Of a DNA stretch of 64,000 nucleotides, positions 15,372 to 23,635 are shown in pieces. Where the stretch lies: assembly GCF_041270065.1 (NCBI RefSeq), contig NZ_CP065958.1:1736001-1800000 (forward strand), read 5' to 3'. How positions within the stretch are numbered: position 1 is the first letter of the stretch; the number at the start of each line of letters is the position of its first letter. Source of the stretch: Streptomyces fradiae. Its GTDB lineage: Bacteria; Actinomycetota; Actinomycetes; Streptomycetales; Streptomycetaceae. Both the position numbers and the translations under genes were made by a program. The notes under the pieces are model-generated. The model did not search any database. It had not been told where the DNA came from and saw nothing but the letters and a program-made list of their open reading frames with translations.

Positions 15372-15878
15372 GTGTCCGGAACCGAACCCTTCTGTACCTA
15401 CCCCGCCACCGCCGGCCTGCCGTCGGCGGCCCGCGGCGGGCCGGCCAGCCACGCGCTGTCCCGGGTGGCCCGGCTGCACCGGATCGCGGCGGCGCGCCTG
15501 CTCAAGGAGGCGGACCTCTATCCGGGCCAGGAGTTCTTGATGATGGCCCTGTGGGACTGCGGGCCGGTGCGCCAGTCGGCGCTGATCCAGTCGCTGGGGC
15601 TCGACCCGTCGACGGTCACGAAGATGCTCCAGCGCCTGGAGCAGTGCGGCCATGTGCGCCGCCGGCCGGACCCGGACGACCGGCGGGCCGTGCTGGTCGA
15701 GCCGACGGAGGAGGGCGAGGCCCTGCGGTCCCGGGTCGAGGCCGCCTGGGCGACCCTGGAGGAGCGCACCCTGGCCGGGCTCGACGCCGACGACCGCGCA
15801 CAGCTGACCCGGCTGCTCGCCCGCCTGGAGGAGAACCTGTGCGGCGAGGCGGGCGAGTGCGGGCCGGAGAACCGCTGA
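15372..15878 (+). CDS. MarR-family transcriptional regulator
   Basis: A 168-residue winged-helix regulator: HALSRVARLHRIAAARLL (dimer helix), YPGQEFLMMALWDCGPVRQS, the recognition helix region LGLDPSTVTKMLQRLEQCG and the wing RRRPDPDDRRAVLVEPTEEG. The GTG at 15372 has GGAGGAG upstream; the in-frame ATG at 15291 lies within the operator region and is unlikely. A Cys in the wing-proximal helix (LEQCG) and CGPVRQS could sense electrophiles, but that is inference. It is divergent from the ene-reductase. Confidence 0.88.
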   Translation: MSGTEPFCTYPATAGLPSAARGGPASHALSRVARLHRIAAARLLKEADLYPGQEFLMMALWDCGPVRQSALIQSLGLDPSTVTKMLQRLEQCGHVRRRPDPDDRRAVLVEPTEEGEALRSRVEAAWATLEERTLAGLDADDRAQLTRLLARLEENLCGEAGECGPENR

Positions 15879-15905
15879 GGCGTCGCTTTCCGGATCACGC
15901 CCGGC

Positions 15906-16994
15906 TCAGCCGGCGGCGAGGACCTCCAGGGCCCGGTCGACGTCGGCCGAGGAGTTGTAGAGGTGGAAGGAGGCCCGCAGGTTCCCGGCGCGGGCCGAGA
16001 GCAGGACGCCCGCCGCGCGCAGCGCCTGCGCGCGCTCGCCCATGCCGGGCACGCCGACGACCGTCGAGTCGTCCGCGACCGCCGGGTGCCCGAGCGCGGC
16101 GAGTCCGGCCCGGAAGCGGGCCGCGAGGGCCTTGTTGTGGGCCTCGATCCGCTCGATGCCGATCTCCTCCAGGAGGGCGAGCGAGCGGGCCGCGCCGTGG
16201 TACGAGAGGAAGGCCGGCGGCTCGTCGAACCGGCGGGCGGAGCGGGCGAGTTCACGCACCGGGCCGTAGCTGTTGGACCACAGCTCCTCGCCGGTGACCC
16301 AGCCCGCGTGGATGGGCAGCAGCGCGTCCTGCGCCTCGGCCGTGACGGTGAGGAAGGACGCCCCGCGCGGGCAGAGCAGGTACTTGTAGCCGCCGGAGAC
16401 GGTGAAGTCCCACTCCTCCGCGTGCAGCGGCAGCCAGCCCGCGGACTGGGTGGCGTCGAGCAGGGTACCGGCGCCGTGCGCCGCCGCCGCGGCACGGACG
16501 GCCGCGAAGTCGGCGGTGCGGCCGTCCGCCGACTGCACGGCGGAGAAGGCGACGAGCGCGGTCTCCGGCCGTACGGACTCGGCGAGCCGGTCCAGCGGCA
16601 CGAACCGGGTCTTCAGGTCGCCGCGCACCGTGAAGGGCGTGCTGACGGAGGAGAAGTCACCCTCGGGGAAGAGGATCTCGGCCCCGGCCGGCATGGACTG
16701 CGCCACCATGCCGACGTGGACGGAGACGGAGCTGCCGAGCGCGACGCGGTCGGGGGTGGTGTGCGCGAGCCGGGCGAAGGCGGCCCGGGCCTCGTCGGCC
16801 ACCTCGAAGTCGCCGGCGCCGCCGGGGCGCCCGTCGGCGGTCTCCTCGGCGAGTGCGACGACCGCGTCGATCGTGCGGCGGGGCAGCAGCGCGCAGGCGG
16901 AGGTGTTGAGATAGGTCTGCTTGGGGGCGAACTCGGCGCCGCCCAGCGGCTCCAGGCGGTCCGGACGGTCCAGGTGGTGTTCCACGGATTCCAT
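15906..16994 (-). CDS. Class V aminotransferase-family PLP enzyme
   Basis: A 362-residue fold type I PLP protein of the cysteine desulfurase/isopenicillin N epimerase-like branch. Features: TYLNTSACALLPRRT at the substrate entrance, GSSVSVHVGMVAQ, TLLDATQSAGWLPL, and the PLP-lysine segment VSGGYKYLLCPRG. The C-terminus has SFHLYNSSADVDRAL. No catalytic desulfurase Cys loop is evident, so desulfurase activity is unlikely. The ATG at 16994 has no Shine-Dalgarno sequence, and a TTGACG promoter-like element sits close upstream, suggesting a leaderless mRNA. A large palindrome overlaps this region. Reaction unknown. Confidence 0.82.
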   Translation of the reverse strand: MESVEHHLDRPDRLEPLGGAEFAPKQTYLNTSACALLPRRTIDAVVALAEETADGRPGGAGDFEVADEARAAFARLAHTTPDRVALGSSVSVHVGMVAQSMPAGAEILFPEGDFSSVSTPFTVRGDLKTRFVPLDRLAESVRPETALVAFSAVQSADGRTADFAAVRAAAAAHGAGTLLDATQSAGWLPLHAEEWDFTVSGGYKYLLCPRGASFLTVTAEAQDALLPIHAGWVTGEELWSNSYGPVRELARSARRFDEPPAFLSYHGAARSLALLEEIGIERIEAHNKALAARFRAGLAALGHPAVADDSTVVGVPGMGERAQALRAAGVLLSARAGNLRASFHLYNSSADVDRALEVLAAG

Positions 16995-17006
16995 GGGACA
17001 AGACTG

Positions 17007-17051
17007 GATTCCCCACGATCTCACGTCAATTGAGAGAGATCATGGGGAATC
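17007..17051. promoter_or_regulatory. 16-bp-arm inverted repeat upstream of the PLP enzyme
   Basis: GATTCCCCACGATCTC (17007-17022) faces the complement of GATTCCCCATGATCTC (17036-17051): 15 of 16 bases match. On the minus strand TTGACG lies between the arms and CAGTCT 17 bases further, giving a possible promoter ending about seven bases before the ATG. A repressor bound to the palindrome would block it. Confidence 0.65.
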
Positions 17052-17122
17052 TGCAAGCCTGACTTATAAGACCTGGACAGCGACGTGGACACCGGCGTGG
17101 AAACCGGCAGGGGAAGGACGGA

Positions 17123-17827
17123 TCAGCAGTTTCCGCCGTCGACGTCGCAGGCAGCAGCAGCGGCGTCGCCGCCCCCGACCGGCTGCAGGACGCGGCCCTG
17201 CCAGGCCTGCTCCAGGGCCTGGGTGAAGACCTCGGCGGGCTGGCCGCCGGACACCCCGTAGCGCCGGTCGAGGACGAAGAACGGCACGCCGTTCGCCCCG
17301 AGTTCGGCCGCCTCGCGCTCGTCGGCCCGTACGGCGTCGGCGTACGCGGTGGGGTCGGCGAGCACCTCACGCGCCTCGGCCTCGTCGAGACCGGCCTCGA
17401 CCGCGAGGGTCACCAGGGTCTCGTCGTCGAAGACGGAGCGCTCCTCGGCGAAGTTGGCCCGGTAGGCCAGGTCCAGCAGCTCGTTCTGCCGGCCGCGCTC
17501 CTTGGCCAGGTGCAGCAGGCGGTGGATGTCGAAGGTGTTGCCGTGGTCGCGGCCCTCCGTGCGGTAGCCGAGGCCCTCGGAGCGGGCGTTGTCGGCGACG
17601 TGCGCCTCCATGGCGCGGGCCTCGTCGAGGCTGCGCCCGTACTTCTGCGCCAGCATCTGAAGGACCGGGCCGGTGTCGCCCTTGGCGCGGTGCGGGTCGA
17701 GCTCGAAGGAGCGGTGCACGACCTCGACCTCGTCCCGGTGGGCGAAGGCCGCGAGGCCCTGCTCGAAGCGGGCCTTGCCGATGTAGCACCAGGGGCAGGC
17801 GATGTCGCTCCAGATCTCGACGCGCAT
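17123..17827 (-). CDS. FrnE-type DsbA family oxidoreductase
   Basis: A 234-residue thioredoxin-fold protein: VEIWSDIACPWCYIGK carries the CPWC active site near the N-terminus, VVHRSFELDP and the helical insert (GNTFDIHRLLHLAKERG) follow, and the cis-proline loop is NGVPFFVLDRRYGVSG. This is the cytoplasmic FrnE/2-hydroxychromene isomerase-like branch; no signal peptide. The C-terminus ends in an extra Ala-rich tail with two more cysteines (ACDVDGGNC). It is followed on the same strand by the PLP enzyme gene after 128 bases. Confidence 0.88.
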   Translation of the reverse strand: MRVEIWSDIACPWCYIGKARFEQGLAAFAHRDEVEVVHRSFELDPHRAKGDTGPVLQMLAQKYGRSLDEARAMEAHVADNARSEGLGYRTEGRDHGNTFDIHRLLHLAKERGRQNELLDLAYRANFAEERSVFDDETLVTLAVEAGLDEAEAREVLADPTAYADAVRADEREAAELGANGVPFFVLDRRYGVSGGQPAEVFTQALEQAWQGRVLQPVGGGDAAAAACDVDGGNC

Positions 17828-17917
17828 GGGTGGCTTCTCCTACGGGGGGGGCTCGGTGGTGCGGGTGTTCCGGTTGCTCAGGGTGTTCCGTGGCGGGAAC
17901 GCCCCGGCGCGCCGGTT

Positions 17918-18949
17918 TCATTCCGCCGCGGCCGCCGGTGTGAGCGGGCGCACCTCCTGGCGCACCTCCGCCCGCCCTCCGGCCCCGGCACCGGCGCCGG
18001 GGAGCCGGTTGAAGGAGGCGCGGTAGGCGCTCGGGGTGAGGCCGGTGCGGCGGAGCAGGTGCTGGCGCAGGGAGTCGGCGGTGCCGAGGCCGGCGGCGCG
18101 GGCGAGCACGTCCATGGGCAGCGCGGTGGTCTCCAGGAGCTCCTTGGCCCGTTCGACCCGCTGGTGCAACAGCCACTGCAGCGGGCTGACCCCGGTCTCG
18201 GCGTGGAAGCGGCGGGAGAGGGTGCGGACGGAGACGCCGGCGTGCCGGGCCAGGTCGGTGAGGGTGAGCGGGCGGTCGAGGTGTTCCATGGCCCACGCGC
18301 GCGTGGCGGCGAAGGAGGCACCGCGCTCGGGCGGCAGCGGGGTGAGCGTGAACTGGGTCTGGCCGCCGGGCCGGACGGGGGCGACGAGGGCGAGCCGGGC
18401 CACGGTGTTGGCGACGGCGGCGCCGTGGTCGGTGCGGATGATGTGCAGGCACAGGTCGATGCCGGCGGCGTAGCCGGAGGAGGTGAGCAGCGGGCCGTCC
18501 TGGACGAAGAGCACGTCGTCCTGGAGGTCGACGGCGGGGTGCCGTTCGGCGAGGAGTTCGCGGTAGGCCCAGTAGGTGGTGGCGCTGCGGCCGTCGAGGA
18601 GGCCGGCGGCGGCGAGCGCGAAGGAGCCGGTGCAGATGGAGGCGATCCGCCGGCCGTCGGCGGCGGCCCGGCGCAGCACGTCGAGGATGCGCGGGTCGGG
18701 GTCGTCGTACTGCCCGCTGCCGGCCAGGATCACCGTGTCGGCGCCCGTCACGGCGTCCAGGCCGTGCGGCACGTGCAGGTCGAGGCCGCCGGTGGTGGCG
18801 ACCGGTCCGGGGTCGGGGGCGCAGATGAGCGTCTCGTAGGCGGGTCCGCCGTCCGTCTCGACCTTGGCGAACAGCATCTCCGGGATGGCCAGGTTGAACA
18901 TCGAGACGGGCGGGGCGGCGATCACCGCGACGCGCCGGACAGCGGTCAT
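17918..18949 (-). CDS. GlxA-type AraC-family regulator (DJ-1/PfpI plus HTH)
   Basis: A 343-residue two-domain regulator. Residues about 1-180 are a class I glutamine amidotransferase/DJ-1-like domain (VILAGSGQYDDPDP; nucleophile-elbow-like SICTGSFALAAAGLLDGR), and residues about 215-310 are the AraC DNA-binding domain with two HTH motifs (TLTDLARHAGVSVRTLSRRF; PMDVLARAAGLGTADSLRQH). The family includes transcription factors sensing nitrogenous metabolites. A Pro/Gly/Ala tail follows the HTH. It is divergent from the MFS transporter with a 70-base gap, making that gene a likely target. Confidence 0.88.
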   Translation of the reverse strand: MTAVRRVAVIAAPPVSMFNLAIPEMLFAKVETDGGPAYETLICAPDPGPVATTGGLDLHVPHGLDAVTGADTVILAGSGQYDDPDPRILDVLRRAAADGRRIASICTGSFALAAAGLLDGRSATTYWAYRELLAERHPAVDLQDDVLFVQDGPLLTSSGYAAGIDLCLHIIRTDHGAAVANTVARLALVAPVRPGGQTQFTLTPLPPERGASFAATRAWAMEHLDRPLTLTDLARHAGVSVRTLSRRFHAETGVSPLQWLLHQRVERAKELLETTALPMDVLARAAGLGTADSLRQHLLRRTGLTPSAYRASFNRLPGAGAGAGGRAEVRQEVRPLTPAAAAE

Positions 18950-19019
18950 GGCCAGAACCTCCGGTCATATGGCATTCGGGCCACTACTGTACGGGCCGGC
19001 GGCCGCGCAGGCTGGGCCC

Positions 19020-20396
19020 ATGACCACAACCCGCCTCGCCCCGCCCCCTGTTGACACCCCTTCCGCCCCTGCTCGGGGCCCCGTTCCCGGTCCCGCGCTC
19101 GCCGCCGCCCTGCTCGGCTTCGCGCTCATCACCCTGGACACCTCGGTGGTGAACGTGGCGCTGCCGGCCATCGGCGGCGAACTGCGGGCCGGGATGACCG
19201 GACTGCAGTGGGTGGTCGACGCGTACACGCTCGTCTTCGCCGCTCTGCTGCTGTCCAGTGGCGCGCTCGCCGACCGGATCGGCGCGAGCCGGGCGTACGG
19301 GGCGGGGGTCGTCGTCTTCACGCTGGCCTCGGCCGCCTGCGGTCTGGCGCCCGGTCTGCCGGCGCTGCTCGCGGCGCGCACGGTGCAGGGCGCGGCGGCG
19401 GCCGTGATGCTGCCGGCCTCGCTGGCGCTGGTCCGCGAGGCGTACGCCGATCCGCTGCGGCGGGCCCGCGCGGTGTCGCTGTGGGCGGCGGGCGGCACGG
19501 TGGCGGTGGCCCTGGGGCCGGTCGCGGGCGGTGCGCTGACCACGGCGTGGAGCTGGCGCGGCATCTTCTTCATCAACCTGCCGCTCGGGCTGCTGGCCCT
19601 CGCCCTGCTTGCCCGGGTGCCGCGCTCGGCCCGCCGGCCCGCCCCGCTGGACCTGCCGGGCCAGCTGACGGCGGTGGTGGCGCTCGCGGCCCTCACCTTC
19701 GCGGCGATCGAGGGCAGCCGGGCGGCCTGGTGGGCGCTGGGGCTGGCGGTGGTGTCCTTCGCGGCCTTCGTGCTGATCGAGGCGCGGCGGAGGCACCCGA
19801 TGGTGCCGCTGGGCCTGTTCCGCGACCCGACCGTGCTGGTGGCGGTGTCGGCGGGCGCGGCGAACACGGTGGCCTTCTACGGCATGGTCTTCGTCTTCAG
19901 CCTCTTCTTCCAGCAGGTGCTCGGGCTGTCGGCGCTGGGCGCGGGCCTGATGTTCCTGCCGATGACCGGCCTGCTCGCCGGGGTGAACGTCCTCTCCGCG
20001 AAGGTCGCGGCGCGGTACGGGGCGCGGCTCCCGATCGTCGTCGGCCAGGTCGTCGCGGTGGCCGGCCTCCTCGCCCTGCTGCCCGTGGACGCCCACACCC
20101 CCCGCGCGGTCCAGGCCCTGCTCCTCGTCCCGCTCGCCCTGGGCTGCGGCTTCGCGCTTCCCCCGCTGATCGCCGCGATGCTGGAGACCGTCCCGCCGGA
20201 GCGCGCGGGCACGGCGGCCGGCCTCCTCAACGCGATCCGCCAGACGGCGGGAGCGCTGGCCGTCGCGGTCTTCGGCTCCTTCGCCGCCACGGACGTCGCC
20301 TCGGCCCTCCGCCCCTCGCTCGTGATCAGCGCGGTGCTGCTGTCGACGACGGCCCTCGCCTCGCTGCGGCTGCCGAGGGGCCGTGGCCGGGCCTAG
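19020..20396 (+). CDS. MFS transporter, DHA2/EmrB-type
   Basis: A 458-residue multi-pass membrane protein. The first helix ends in the DHA2 hallmark LDTSVVNVALPAIGGEL; motif A-like GALADRIGASRAYGAG follows helix 2, and motif C-like GPVAGGALTTAWSWRGIFFINLP lies in helix 5. About 14 hydrophobic segments can be counted. A proton-coupled exporter of drug-like compounds is likely. The ATG at 19020 follows the divergent GlxA-type gene; an upstream in-frame start at 18864 would run through that promoter and adds no family sequence. Confidence 0.9.
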   Translation: MTTTRLAPPPVDTPSAPARGPVPGPALAAALLGFALITLDTSVVNVALPAIGGELRAGMTGLQWVVDAYTLVFAALLLSSGALADRIGASRAYGAGVVVFTLASAACGLAPGLPALLAARTVQGAAAAVMLPASLALVREAYADPLRRARAVSLWAAGGTVAVALGPVAGGALTTAWSWRGIFFINLPLGLLALALLARVPRSARRPAPLDLPGQLTAVVALAALTFAAIEGSRAAWWALGLAVVSFAAFVLIEARRRHPMVPLGLFRDPTVLVAVSAGAANTVAFYGMVFVFSLFFQQVLGLSALGAGLMFLPMTGLLAGVNVLSAKVAARYGARLPIVVGQVVAVAGLLALLPVDAHTPRAVQALLLVPLALGCGFALPPLIAAMLETVPPERAGTAAGLLNAIRQTAGALAVAVFGSFAATDVASALRPSLVISAVLLSTTALASLRLPRGRGRA

Positions 20397-20472
20397 GCGC
20401 GGGCGGAGCCGCCTGGCGTCCGCGTACATCCGGTCCGGGCTGCGCGACGGTTCGCGTCGATGCCGGGTGTGA

Positions 20473-21957
20473 TCAGCCCTCCCCGGCCTCCGTCGCGTCC
20501 CGCAGCTCCGGCGGCAGCAGGTGCTGCGGGGTCGACTGGTACGTGACCGGGCGCAGCCAGCGCTCGATCGCCGTCCCGCCGACCGAGGTCGAGAGGGAGG
20601 TGGTGGCCGGGTAGGGGCCGCCGTGGTGCTGGGCGTCGGCGACGGCGACGCCGGTCGGCCAGCCGTTGACGAGGATCCGGCCGGCCAGCGGGGTGAGGTC
20701 GGCGAGCAGGCCGGGGGCCTCGGGGTCCTCGTCGGCGGTGTGGAGGGTGGCGGTGAGGTTGCCGGGCAGCAGGCCGAGGACCGTGCCGGCCTCCTCGCGC
20801 GAGGCGTAGCGGGCGACGACGGTCACCGGGCCGAAGCACTCCTCCAGGAGGGCCGCGTGGCCGCCCTCGGCGAGCGGTCCCGCGTCGGTGACGAGGACCC
20901 CGCCGCTGACGGTGTGCTCGCCGCCGGCGCCCGGGGTGACGGTCACGGTGACGCCGGGGAGCGCGGCCCGCTCGCGTACGCCGTCGAGGAAGGCGTCCCG
21001 CATCCGGTGGTCGAGCATCACGCCGGGCTCGGTCTCGCTCACGGCGTCCGTGAGGGCGGACAGGAACCGGTCGCCGGCCTCGCCGGCCGGCGCCAGGACG
21101 AAGCCGGGCTTGGTGCAGAACTGCCCCTGTCCCAGGGTCATGGAGGCCGCGAGGCCCGCGCCGAGCTCCTCGGCCCGTTCCGCGGCCGCCGCCTCGGTGA
21201 TCACCACGGGGTTGAGCGAGCCGAGTTCGCCGTGGAAGGGGATGGGTACGGGACGGGCGGCGGCCGCGTCGAAGAGCGCCCGGCCGCCCCGTACCGAGCC
21301 GGTGAAGCCGGCGGCGGCGACCAGCGGGTGCCGGACCAGTTCGGTGCCGGCGTCGAAGCCGTGCACGAGCCGGACGACGTCCTCGGGCAGTCCGCTCTCG
21401 GCTGCGGCCTTGCGCAGCAGCGCGGCGCACAGTTCGGAGGTGGCCGGGTGGTCGGGGTGGGCCTTGACGACCACGGGGCAGCCGGCGGCGAGCGCGCTCG
21501 CGGTGTCGCCGCCGGGGACGGAGAAGGCGAGCGGGAAGTTGCTGGCCGCGTAGACGGCGACGACGCCGAGCGGGACCTTCATGCGCCGCAGGTCGGGCGT
21601 GGGCGGGGTGGTCGCCGGGTCGGGCCGGGAGATCCGTACGTCCAGGAAGGCGCCGTCCTCGACGATGCCGGCGAAGTACCGCAACTGGGCGGTGGTCCGG
21701 GCGAGTTCGCCGGTGAGCCGGACCGGGCCGAGGGCGGTCTCGGCGTCGGCGGCCTCGACGACCCGGTCGCGGGCCGCGTCGAGGAGCTCGGCGGCGGCGC
21801 GCAGCAGCCGGGCCCGCGCCCCGCGGTCGGCGAGGGCGCCGCGGGTGGCGTACGCGGCCCGTACGGCCGCGTCGACCTCGGCCGCGTCGGCCTCCACGGC
21901 GACCTGTTCCCGCGCCTTCCCCGTCCGGGGGTCCACACTCCACACTGGTGCTGCCAC
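20473..21957 (-). CDS. Aldehyde dehydrogenase, 2-oxoglutarate semialdehyde type
   Basis: A 494-residue NADP-type ALDH. Landmarks: YAASNFPLAFSVPGGDTASA (substrate entry and cofactor region), AAGFTGSVRGG, catalytic Glu in FHGELGSLNPVV, nucleophile Cys in LGQGQFCTKPGFV, and the terminal NGWPTGVAVADAQHHGGPYP. This pattern is typical of alpha-ketoglutaric semialdehyde dehydrogenases of sugar-acid catabolism. The GTG at 21957 (reading VAAPVWSVDP) has GAGGGGC upstream. Divergent from an IclR regulator. Its expected substrate is exactly the product of KdgD encoded at 31.3-32.2 kb, so the two may share a pathway; a proline/hydroxyproline route is an alternative. Confidence 0.88.
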   Translation of the reverse strand: MAAPVWSVDPRTGKAREQVAVEADAAEVDAAVRAAYATRGALADRGARARLLRAAAELLDAARDRVVEAADAETALGPVRLTGELARTTAQLRYFAGIVEDGAFLDVRISRPDPATTPPTPDLRRMKVPLGVVAVYAASNFPLAFSVPGGDTASALAAGCPVVVKAHPDHPATSELCAALLRKAAAESGLPEDVVRLVHGFDAGTELVRHPLVAAAGFTGSVRGGRALFDAAAARPVPIPFHGELGSLNPVVITEAAAAERAEELGAGLAASMTLGQGQFCTKPGFVLAPAGEAGDRFLSALTDAVSETEPGVMLDHRMRDAFLDGVRERAALPGVTVTVTPGAGGEHTVSGGVLVTDAGPLAEGGHAALLEECFGPVTVVARYASREEAGTVLGLLPGNLTATLHTADEDPEAPGLLADLTPLAGRILVNGWPTGVAVADAQHHGGPYPATTSLSTSVGGTAIERWLRPVTYQSTPQHLLPPELRDATEAGEG

Positions 21958-21978
21958 GACACGCCCCTCGCCCACGTT

Positions 21979-21994
21979 GTTCGCTATTCTGAAC
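21979..21994. promoter_or_regulatory. Possible IclR operator
   Basis: GTTC-N8-GAAC (21979-21994) lies in the 186-base gap between the divergent dehydrogenase and IclR genes, 22 bases before the dehydrogenase start. IclR sites are short AT-centred inverted repeats and this one has an AT-rich centre (GCTATTCT). The assignment is positional only. Confidence 0.35.
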
Positions 21995-22143
21995 GCGGTC
22001 CCTGTAGGTGAATCCGACATCGGGACTCTAGGGACGGCCGAGCCGTCTCCACAAGGGGGTTCCGCAAGGCCGCGCGGAGCAGGAGACCGCGCGGGACCGA
22101 GCGCCGGAACCAAGGGCGAGGGACGACGAGGGGGCCAGGGGCG

Positions 22144-22914
22144 ATGGCGACGAGCGACGCCGGTGGGGCGCAGGTCAAGTCCGCGGTGCGGACGGTGGAG
22201 TTGCTGGAGTACTTCGCCGGGCGGCCCGGCATGCACTCGCTCGCCGCCGTCCAGGAGGCCGTCGGCTACCCGAAGTCCAGCCTGTACATGCTGCTGCGCA
22301 CGCTGGTCGAGCTTGGTTGGGTGGAGACCGACGCGACCGGCACGCGGTACGGCATCGGGGTGCGCGCGCTGCTCGTCGGCACGTCCTACATCGACGGCGA
22401 CGAGGTGGTGGCCGCCGCCCGGCCCACCCTGGACCGGCTCTCCGACGACACCACCGAGACCATCCACCTGGCGCGCCTCGACGGCACCAACGTGGTCTAT
22501 CTGGCGACCCGTCAGTCCCAGCACTATCTGCGCCCGTTCACCCGGGTGGGACGCCGGCTGCCGGCCCACTCGACCTCCCTGGGCAAGGCGCTGCTCGCGA
22601 CCCACAGCGACGAGCAGGTCCGCAAGCTGCTGCCGGAGACGCTGCCCGCGCTGACCGAGCACACGATCACCGACCGCGAGCAGCTGATCCAGGAGCTGCA
22701 GGTGATCCGGGAGCAGGGCTACGCGGTGGACCGCGAGGAGAACACCCTCGGCCTGCGCTGCTTCGGCATCGCCATCCCCTACCGCACCCCGGCCCGCGAC
22801 GCGATCAGCTGCTCGGTGCCGGTGGCCCGGCTCACCCCGGGGCACGAACAGCTCATCAAGGACGCGCTGTTCGACGCCCGCGACCGGCTGACGCTGGCGA
22901 CGCGCAGGCTCTGA
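22144..22914 (+). CDS. IclR-family transcriptional regulator
   Basis: A 256-residue regulator: N-terminal winged helix (SAVRTVELLEYFAGRPG, then KSSLYMLLRTLVELGWVETD) and C-terminal ligand-binding domain (VYLATRQSQHYLRPFTRVGR, LPAHSTSLGKALLA, GYAVDREENTLGLRCFGIAI). It is divergent from the semialdehyde dehydrogenase and probably controls it in response to a sugar acid. The C-terminal domain is complete and the length is normal. Confidence 0.9.
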   Translation: MATSDAGGAQVKSAVRTVELLEYFAGRPGMHSLAAVQEAVGYPKSSLYMLLRTLVELGWVETDATGTRYGIGVRALLVGTSYIDGDEVVAAARPTLDRLSDDTTETIHLARLDGTNVVYLATRQSQHYLRPFTRVGRRLPAHSTSLGKALLATHSDEQVRKLLPETLPALTEHTITDREQLIQELQVIREQGYAVDREENTLGLRCFGIAIPYRTPARDAISCSVPVARLTPGHEQLIKDALFDARDRLTLATRRL

Positions 22915-22932
22915 ACACGCGTCGGGGCGGCC

Positions 22933-23529
22933 TCAGCCGAACCAGACGATCAGGCGCACGTTGTCGTCCCCGTGCTGGGCGGCGTGCGTGCGCATGGCGT
23001 CCCACACGGGCGCCCAGTCGCCTTCCGGCGGGGCGAACATCCGGGCCGTGATGACGACCGGGCGGTACACAGACCCGTTCAGCGGCACCTCACCGCCCTC
23101 CGGCCACTCCCACGGGCACAGCTCCTCGCCGAAGACCTCGTCGGCCGCGCGGTCCACCTCGTCCGGGATCCAGACGATGTCGTGAAAGACCGGCTCGCCG
23201 TCCGGACCGGGCCGCCACTCGCCGACCCAGGGGCCGACGGGGCCGTCGCAGAGCGGCGCGTCCCAGTCGGCGGCCACGACCTCGGCCCAGGTGGCGTACG
23301 AGTGGCTGTGGTTGACCTCGTCGTCCAGGATGTACTCGGCGGTGGCGTCCGCCGGCAGTCCACGCTGGTCGAACAGCGCCCGGAGGGTCCCTAGGCCGCC
23401 GGGACACCCGAACAGGACCTCGCGCGCGTAACTCTGCTTGCCGAGGTCGAAGTCGAGCAGATCGACCGCCATGTCCCATTCGCCACCGGGCGTTCGGACC
23501 TCGATCACCCCGTCGACAAAGATTCCCAT
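22933..23529 (-). CDS. Hypothetical protein (198 aa)
   Basis: Starts MGIFVDGVIEVRTPGGEWDM and is rich in Trp, Asp and Glu throughout (WAEVVAADWDAPL, PWEWPEGGEVP). It ends with DDNVRLIVWFG, a strand that resembles the closing strand of small phage- and plasmid-linked hypothetical proteins. No signal peptide or membrane segment, no recognised domain. It stands alone between the IclR gene (convergent, 18-base gap) and a divergent membrane-protein operon. Confidence 0.65.
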   Translation of the reverse strand: MGIFVDGVIEVRTPGGEWDMAVDLLDFDLGKQSYAREVLFGCPGGLGTLRALFDQRGLPADATAEYILDDEVNHSHSYATWAEVVAADWDAPLCDGPVGPWVGEWRPGPDGEPVFHDIVWIPDEVDRAADEVFGEELCPWEWPEGGEVPLNGSVYRPVVITARMFAPPEGDWAPVWDAMRTHAAQHGDDNVRLIVWFG

Positions 23530-23635
23530 GGGCGCCGATGCTACGTCGGGTCCACCTCCGTCTCCCCCGCGCGGCGGAGGCGGTTCGCCGTCCGGCAGGA
23601 CGCGCCGGGGCCGGGGCGCGCGGGAGCGTGAGGGC

